64,000 nt of DNA from Oryzias latipes (Eukaryota; Chordata; Actinopteri; Beloniformes; Adrianichthyidae): NCBI RefSeq assembly GCF_002234675.1, contig NC_019863.2, positions 3,648,609 through 3,712,608 on the forward strand. The letters run 5' to 3'. The position numbers were made by a program, and so were the translations under genes. This document shows, piece by piece, positions 56,561-64,000 of this stretch (position 1 is its first letter; every line of letters starts with the position of its first letter). The notes under the pieces are model-generated. The model was not told the origin of the DNA and made no database searches. It saw nothing but the letters and a program-made list of their open reading frames with translations.

Positions 56561-59129
56561 TTTTGTTGACTTAACCCAAAAATCCAGAAATAAAATCCAG
56601 TAGTAAAGGTAAGCAGGAGGCCTGTTTTTCAATTTGCCATATATCCCTTGAATCGCAGGTCAATCCTTTGTTTTTTATCCACAATCCAGAAATATAGTAA
56701 AAAAAAGTTTGTTTGTTTTTCTAGAATCTTGCTAAGAATCAAACTGCTGCTGCCACACAGGAAACAGTAAGTCACTTCTTCAGGACTTTCTGGTTCAGAA
56801 CTCAATTCAGACTAAAATAGGTGGACTTGGTCCGGACCAACGAACTTTTCCAGTCCGAATACACTCTTAATGTTGAGAGTAAGAACGTGATCCTAACCGG
56901 CCTGACTCCAAACACCATCCGTTTTTAAAAGATTTATCTACTAACCTTTTTGGAACTAACCTAGCAGGATATTTTTGTTGGCAGAAATGAAGCAATGATG
57001 AGATACAGTGCCAATTGGAAACACACAGATAATGCAGCTGCTAGAAAAAAAAACATGAATTGAAATGAGTTTTAAGTAAGTAAAAAGACCCTTGTTCCAA
57101 GAAAAAAAAAACATTTTTGTCTTGCAAGAAAAATAATCCTATCAAGAAAGCTATTCAACAGCAAAACCATTTTTGCTTGAAATGATGCCTTTTGGCCAAG
57201 GTCTCCCTTACAAAAGCTATCTTATCTCAGTGGGATTCCCTGGTAAAATAAAGGTAAAAAAAAAAAAATTCTTAGCCATTGGCAGATTTTTGACAATTTT
57301 CTAAGAGCCCTGTTTTTTCAGTGTACATTGCAGTTTATGTCACAATTATACATTACAAAATAGCAAGCAAGACTTGATGGAACTGCTTCAAAATAGTTTG
57401 AAGGAATTTTCCGAAATTTATAACTGTAAAATGAGAATAATTCTCTCAGCAGCAAGTGTTTTTCTAAAGTTGCATTGCCCTCAATGGATGCATTGAACTG
57501 TAATTGAAAATGGTAAATGGCGTTTACTTGGATAGTGCTTTTTGCCTCCCTCATACGGCTCACACTGATGGCAGCTCCGCTGCCGAACACTGACACCAAC
57601 CAATGTGGCTGTGTGACACGGCCTTAAAACAGAGACAAATGACCTAAAAATGAGCATGCTTTTAACCTTAACCTTAATCTGCTCAAACCTTATTCCCAAA
57701 CTTAACCAGTAGCTCAAAACTGGATCGTCTCTCTTCACAATAACCAAACACAGACACCACTGATACAAGTCGGGGTCAAAATCAAAGAACAGACGCAAAA
57801 ACAAATTATATTCCCAAAAAACATGTTCCTTTTTTCACATCTCACTTTCCCTTCAGCTTTTTCCATAACTACGTTTTGAACGAGTTCAGTTCTTATCACC
57901 TTCCATCGTCAAGCTGGTTTTCATTTCCTATTTATTTTATTGCTTTTCTCTTATTCCCCACATTTTCTAGCCTCGTCTATCAAATTCTGTAATAAAAAGA
58001 GCTAATTCTTCAATCTTCAGATCAATAAAACATTCTTTAAGCGGCCAACAGATGAATCTATGTTGATTAAAACATTAACCAAGGTTGTGTCCTGAGAGGA
58101 TTCATGCAGTGACACCACCTTCACACACTTAAGTGGGACGTGGGATGGAATTTGGGCCAACGGAAACTATAGACAAGGATGTGATCACCGAGAGAAAAGG
58201 AGGCAGTGAAAAAGAAAAACGCAGCCTGTAACCCTCCCAGTACGCCTTCCCTCCAACCACATGCAACCATTGACACCCACCCTCAATCGGCCTCTTCACA
58301 TCTTTAATTTCAGCACTATTGTTGCTGCTGCCACAACACCCTGTGCTTTTGTGTTTTATTCAGCTCTGATAGAATGAGGCTTTATTGTCACCTGCAAAAG
58401 AGCTATTTTGTACAGACAGACATTACTGCAGGCATTTTTGGAAGCAACAACTCAGTTTGCCTGAAGACAATAAGTGTTTCTTAAACAGTCTCACCCCATG
58501 ACCAGCACTTGTATGTATATGTATGCAGGTTGTTCTCCTATATGATTACTTCAAACCACTATCTGAAGTGGACCGGTTAGATTTATGGAATAAAGCAAAA
58601 AAGGGATTATTTCAAAATACCAAAATTAAACAATTTGTTCATCTCCATTTTTAACCACATTTCCTATAACAATACTGCTTTCTCTGATGAAGAAAGGGAA
58701 ATAAATAAAAACATCACAACTCACAAATGTAAAAATTCAAAATAGGGCTTTTTCTTAGACGTACAATTCAAGTGACAGTTGATGAAATTAACTACAGTCA
58801 CACCACGGTCAGGGGGAATACTCAATTCCAATTGGCTGCTGGTTTAGGATTAAAAAGTGATCATAGACAGTGATATTTGTACCCCTAAAAAAGTAGTTCC
58901 AGTCACATAGCTTAAATGTTTTGTATCACTGCACTGGCTTCTTTAAAACAAACGTTAGTAAAAGTTTGTTTTAAATTCATCTGGACAAAAACAAATGGTA
59001 AGAGGTGAACTTTCTCTCTGAGCTGATACTTTATTTAACCAACAATGACTATCAGCATTTATGTCGCTTTCCTTTCAAGGTTGTTGTCAGCTCACCTGTT
59101 ACCAAATCCTTCCCATTATAATCAATGGT
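56561..59129. other. Intergenic DNA with minor repeat fragments
   Basis: Includes a lone transposon end TCCAGTCCGAATACACTC (56849-56866), related to the element at 25686. It also has a LINE tail GGGATTCCCTGGTAAAATAA followed by an A-run (57232-57268) and a SINE-like fragment GGTAAATGGCGTTTACTTGG (from about 57509). No gene was recognised. Confidence 0.4.
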
Positions 59130-59747
59130 GTATTGATTATAATAATGCATTTTTGTTTTGTTTTTTGCCGAATTCAAAGAACCTGTGTCGTTTTTCGAGG
59201 ACATCGTTTCTGCAGAGCAGCAGGAGTTCACTTCTGAGTTATGGACGGGACTGTTGGCATGGACTAAGCCCGCCCCCACTTCCCATCATCCACGTACTAC
59301 CAACAGCTTACAGCCCCCCAAAACCCCAACCTATCATTATAGCGAGCAATATTGCAGGTGTGATTCCGATGTGATGTGTAAATGAAGCAATGAACAGCCA
59401 TGTAATTTCCCTCGGAAAATTATATATCTAACCATCTAGCTATGCAGCCGTACAGTTTAGATTCAAGCTCAGATGAGGAAAACAAAGACGTACATGGATC
59501 TATTTGTCTGCTAGGAGATTTATCAGAATGGAGCGGAGCAGGAACTTGTGGCTTGACAATTTTAGCTTTTACATCACAAATAAGATCTTTTTCAAACAGC
59601 AATTTTTTTATCCGCTCTTGAATTACACCAATGTGAATAAAGGAATACTTAGAAATGCAATTTTGAGCTTAATTCTCCCTTTTTTTTCACAAAAAAAGGC
59701 CATGTTAAAAAAACCAAAAACACAATTGTCATCTTAGTGGGCCTTAA
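59130..59747 (+). repeat. Rep-A repeat, copy 6
   Basis: A near full-length copy. The plus strand keeps the family frame, reading MQPYSLDSSSDEENKDVHGS and then ICLLGDLSEWSGAG (about 59442-59545), and ends with GTGGGCCTTAA. This copy and copy 1 show that the acidic reading frame is conserved between copies. Confidence 0.6.
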
Positions 59748-61227
59748 AGTTTTAAAACTCCTAGACAATTTATAAATTAACTTATTTAAAAAATATTTAA
59801 TATAAAAAACACATTTCCACTGGATAAGCCGAGGAAATACATATTTCTCTGCAGTTTTCCATTTCTGTCTCAACCTAGCAAGCCTGCGCTGAAACCTTTT
59901 GACTCTCCTCTCCATTCAAGTCCTTCTTGGGATTTGTTCTCCTGACCGGCTGATGTGCGAGTCAGATAGCGTCCCGGTGGCCCCTCGCTGTGCCGCACCA
60001 TCAAACCATGGGTAGAAGGGGTGGGGGCAGGAGACTGGTTTTAGTACAAAGTGTTTACTGTACTATTGTTGGGGTTCTGGAGTCAGTGTGGGCCCAAGCC
60101 CAGCCAATCACATCAGCTTAAACTTGAAGACTTTGATCTTATGTTCGATCATTTACACAAAATTCATAATTCACTAATTAAACATTATGTTTCTAAAATT
60201 CTTCCAAACTTTATCTTGATAAAAACTTGTGGTTTTCAGCATCATGCGTCTGAAACGTGAAGACATTCAACGGTTAACTTCCTCAGGCTCAGTAGAAGAT
60301 AATCCATGTGACTCTATCTTTTGTGAGGCAAACAAGATCAAACTGCTAGCTTTCCTTCTCCTATTGTTCCTTTTTATTGTCATTTAAGAAAACACTTCCT
60401 TCATGCCCCGGGTGCAAGCGTGAACAATGCCAGTCAGACCGCTGCACAGCCTAGGCGTTTCAGGACAATTGTAATGGATTGTGTGGCAACTGTATGGTTA
60501 TTAGTCCACGTTCTGAAACTTCATACTCACCTGTCTCCCTCCTCTACTCCTATAAATTACAACTTACACTGTGTTGTGATCCCATTACACTTGTACACCT
60601 TTAGATAGCCTGTAAACCAATATTGCTCTCTTTGTAGTTGATTGCTTCATTGGAAAGTCGTGTAAACTCATTTAAAATGTGACATTTCACTGGAAAGATA
60701 AGTCCTTGTTAAAGAAAAAACATCTTGTTTTTCGGGCTCCAACAATGTAGCATCCTGTGCCTTAAAAATGCTCATAGATAAAATACTCATCATTATTTTT
60801 GTGATCTGAGTATTAAACAGACATTTAGAGATACAGCTTGTTTGGTGCTGTGGTGTAGATCATTTCCAACGGAACATGAATGAGGAGTGTTAGTCATCAA
60901 AACTAACTACACAGATTTAAATGAAGCCTTAAGAGCTTCACAGCAAAGCAAAGTTTGGTGTGGACCATAAATTATTTCTTCCAAAATTTTACCTGATGTA
61001 CAAAGTGGTTATGTTGAATGTGCAGACGACTGCAGTTTGAACACTATGGAACTTTATCCAGTCTCAATAATCAGCAAAACTGGAAAGAAATGCAGGAACA
61101 GATAAAAAGAGTCCTGGTCGATGTGGTCAGAGGTCGGGTTTTGGTACGTGCTTGTTTTGGGTAAAATTGCAAACAAAAGTGTGAAAAATGTGAAAGCAAA
61201 TAGAGCCAAAAAAAGGTATGAGGGGCT
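59748..61227. other. Intergenic DNA without recognised genes
   Basis: A GC-richer patch at 59880-60030 is open on both strands but has no recognisable product or splice pair. The rest is AT-rich with nothing seen. Confidence 0.3.
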
Positions 61228-61726
61228 TTAAAGTCCCAGTCCATCAATTTTTGTATCTTTTTTCTTATTATGATCATGCCACTATTAGCCAAAATAAAAA
61301 ACATTTTATTCACCCCTGGGTTGACTTTCTATATATTCTTTGTTTACATTCATTCCCGCTAGCTTACAGCCCCTCACAACTCCAAGGTAACATTAACTAT
61401 GCAGCGAATTTAGCGAGCACTATTGGAGCTATCCATCTGTGCAATTTTGAGCCAAATGCCAGCTGAGAAAAGCAAAAGGAAGACTTAAATGGGTCTTTTT
61501 GCTTGCAACTGGATGCATCAGAATTGAAACAGAGATAAGGAGACTTTGGCCTGTCCTTCACAGTTGCTGTGTGACGAACCCAAGCTTTTACAAACAGCGT
61601 GTTGGAAATACTCAGAAACGCAGTTTTAATCTTAAATTCATTTATACAAGTCCACCGTCATGAGAGAAATGCTAAGAGAACATGTTAAACACCAAAAACA
61701 CGATTTTCATTGGAGTATGTCTCTTA
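61228..61726 (+). repeat. Rep-A repeat, copy 7
   Basis: Both ends are visible: TTAAAGTCCCAGTCCATCA at the left and CGATTTTCATTGGAGTATGT at the right, giving a unit of about 0.5 kb. The interior keeps CAACTGGATGCATCAGAATT and GGAAATACTCAGAAACGCAG. The acidic frame is broken. Confidence 0.65.
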
Positions 61727-62329
61727 GTCTTCTAGATTTTCCTAAACTGAATGATCATGTTTTACCTACAAGTTATTGATTTGTATTTTTTTAATAATCT
61801 ACAATAATCTACTTGCTCCGGACACTGCCTCTGGAACAGATTCTTTTCTGTTTGTTAAAATTTCAACACTGCATTTTTTTATGGTTAGAAAGGGAGGAAT
61901 CTGTGAATAGATCACTTTAAAATAAACCAGTTTACTGTTTATCATCACAAAATCTTGTCAACTGCAATACATGCTTAAATTTTTTTGGATTGGTTTGCAT
62001 TTTTCTGTTATTTACTTCATTTGCTACAGCAGTTTTGCAGAATCTGCATTTCAGTTTAAGTTTAAATATAACTATTTCACTGTTTTCCAACTCTTTGTCC
62101 CTCTCATACTTTCTTTTACTTTAAGCATTTCAGCCATGGCTTTACATCTTTAACTTTTTCTGAGTCTTTTTGATTCACACATTAAACCTACATTCTACTT
62201 TTATGCAAATATTGCCTTCTTTGGGTGAGCTCTGTGTTGCGTGAGCACCACCGTCACACAAAGTATACATCACACACAAGTTCTCCTAAGCCTGCAGTGT
62301 TCCAGTGCACGCGTCTGTGTGAGGGGAAC
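61727..62329. other. AT-rich spacer
   Basis: No gene was recognised. It is T-rich up to about 62210 and then of more balanced composition into the exon candidate at 62330. Confidence 0.3.
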
Positions 62330-62437
62330 ATGGTTCCGCAAATTTCTATGACAGGAAGGCCAGCTGGAGTCGGCCCACACACCGGGGATGCTGGGATACT
62401 GGAGGCCCTGCACCCCAACCGTGGGAGCAACGGAGAG
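62330..62437 (+). CDS. Candidate first coding exon of an unidentified gene
   Basis: ATG at 62330 opens 36 codons (MVPQISMTGRPAGVGPHTGD and onward, ending NRGSNGE) to a strong donor GAG|GTAAGAGG in phase 0. The stretch is GC-rich in AT-rich surroundings. Downstream there are two phase-0 acceptors: one at 62697/62698 (long pyrimidine tract then GCAG) opening a frame with a stop at 62960, and one at 63211 (see next entry). No homology is recognised. A noncoding transcript or chance remain possible. Confidence 0.3.
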
Positions 62438-63211
62438 GTAAGAGGAAGCAGATTTACCAACGTGTACGTTCCAACCAGACAGAGGCTAAGATGGTTAAAG
62501 TTAGAAAAAGTGGAGACCCATTGAGAGGAAAAAAGCATTCATATTGAAAATATTCTCTCAACTTGACTTTTGAAAATTAACATGAACTAGAAAAAGACCC
62601 GCATGTAAAATTGAGTAATGCTTGTTAACTGCAAAATGTTCAGACAACTTTAGACAAAGAAATCATTTGTGTTCCTTCTTTTTTCCTTCTTTTTGCAGAG
62701 CATGACTGTTTTTCGTCTGACGTGCGTGCCGTGTGCATGTGCGCTGCTCAGATTAATACTCCATTGTGAATTGAGAAGGAGGGCAGCAGAGGATCATGTG
62801 ACAAGAGTCAGACTGAACTCGGCGCCTACACACTTCTCAGGGGTCACGCAAAGGTCGTCATGTGGCTACTGTGCCTACTGCCAAATATACAAACACACAC
62901 ACACATATGTTAAGCTTAAGTGTGCACAAAGAAACAGAAGCACTTACGATGCAGCACATTAGCTTTTAACGAGTCTCCACAAACACGAATGTGCAAACTG
63001 AGAACACGCAACCAAAAGATCATCCTGTCACTATCCTGACAGGCATCACCTGTATTTGTCCCTTTAGGTTATATTCAATTAAATCTTTTAGTTCTTCCCT
63101 GTGCCATATCAAATACAAACTCCTCTTATGTTCATGTGTTCTACTGTGTCCATGATTTCCTGCTCTTTCTCGTGTCCTTTGTGCATGTGTCCTGACATCA
63201 GCCCAGTTCAG

Positions 63212-63274
63212 AAGGAAGAAAACGAAGATGAGGAAGCAAAAGAGAAGCAGCCAGACAGAAAGAAAATATTTTGT
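63212..63274 (+). CDS. Candidate 63-nt exon, acidic/basic peptide
   Basis: The acceptor CCCAGTTCAG and donor TGT|GTAAGA bound exactly 21 codons in phase 0, reading KEENEDEEAKEKQPDRKKIF then C. The phase agrees with the exon candidate at 62330-62437. The charged composition gives no family hint. The gene, if real, continues beyond the right edge. Confidence 0.22.
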
Positions 63275-63553
63275 GTAAGATAAACAGACTCACTAATAAG
63301 ATGAAGCTGATAGACCAAGTGGATCAAAAACCTAGTGGTATCTCAGGTTTCATTGTGTTTGGTTTTTTCGTGTCTTCTATCCCCATTACAGTAATGTGTT
63401 AGGACCACTTAACTAATGTATAAAAGCACAGTGATACCACAATAAACAACATTAAATTATGAATTAGAGAGTAAGAGGCAGGGAGGGTCATTGAAAAATG
63501 TAGACGTTGCATCCTTAACCTCCACCTCTGCTCACCCCTCTAACCCCTGTTAA

Positions 63554-63609
63554 AACACACACACACACACACACACCCACACGCACACACACACACCCAC
63601 ACACACACA
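63554..63609 (+). repeat. (CA)n microsatellite
   Basis: CA dinucleotide array with a few CCC and CG interruptions. The remaining sequence to the window end shows no gene. Confidence 0.85.
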
Positions 63610-64000
63610 GAAAGATGACTAACTTCATTACACTCCCTATTCTTCTTAGCAAACACAACACATTGAAACCTGATTACCACACTGGAGACAAATTAAAAGC
63701 TTTCGCTCTCAATGGCTTCAATCCATCTGCTGACAAATGAACTGCACCACTTTCACAGTGTTAATGCCTCTGCTTTCTCGCTGCATCAATTCAAATAACT
63801 TCATTCAAGCTGTCGTGCTTCCCTTTGAAATAACGCAGCGGGATTAGCTTTTACTGCAGCGGTACAGTATTTCACTCGGACTAATAACCACAGTTTTAGG
63901 TGCTGAATTACAGGGAATAGAAAACAAATCAGCATTAAGTGGGTGCTTTTACCCAGAGTGCCATACAGGTTTCTTACAATTCAAGGCGAGGTGGGGTTAA

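Noticed and set aside
59880..60030. Possible exon in a GC-richer patch
   Set aside because: Open on both strands but without a convincing splice pair or recognisable peptide.

Overview
The window is vertebrate nuclear DNA, almost certainly from a ray-finned fish. Genes are split by GT-AG introns and intergenic DNA is AT-rich. Tc1, hAT, LINE, SINE and solo-LTR relics of kinds common in teleosts are scattered throughout. The repeat set looks medaka-like (Oryzias) to me, but that is recollection and not proven here. The gene pair rab7a-gata2 matches the conserved RAB7A-GATA2 neighbourhood of human chromosome 3q21.

Layout. (1) 1-2.4 kb: a possible exon of an unidentified minus-strand gene, then a dispersed repeat (called Rep-A here). 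(2) 2.57-12.1 kb: complete rab7a on the minus strand, five coding exons giving exactly 207 aa, plus a noncoding first exon near 12.0 kb. Its first intron holds a structurally intact 2.9-kb hAT transposon with a full transposase ORF, and a solo-LTR-like insert sits inside that. (3) 14.2-19.3 kb: a six-exon, 423-aa secreted fibrinogen-domain gene on the plus strand, closest to fibroleukin (Fgl2). An 88%-identical piece of its own exon 2 lies in its last intron. (4) 20.5-36 kb: accessory DNA, including a three-level nest (solo LTR in Tc1-like element in Rep-A), a possible inverted-repeat transposon, a SINE, a Tc1 pseudogene and a 130-nt foldback. (5) 36.1-44.3 kb: gata2 on the plus strand with GATA-rich upstream DNA, a (GATA)n microsatellite of about 53 units, a CCAAT/GC-box promoter, five coding exons (455 aa) and a candidate intronic haematopoietic/endothelial enhancer. 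(6) 44.3-64 kb: mostly repeats (a TTAA-flanked MITE, a decayed LINE, more Rep-A copies) with two weak phase-compatible exon candidates near 62.3-63.3 kb.

The three confident genes are not a functional unit. Rab7a is a ubiquitous late-endosome GTPase, the fibrinogen-domain protein is secreted, and Gata2 is a developmental transcription factor. The linkage probably reflects old synteny and gata2 regulatory DNA. I found no new gene system. The most unusual signals are the Rep-A family with a conserved acidic reading frame, the duplicated pseudo-exon, the nested insertions, the foldback, and the GATA-motif landscape around gata2.
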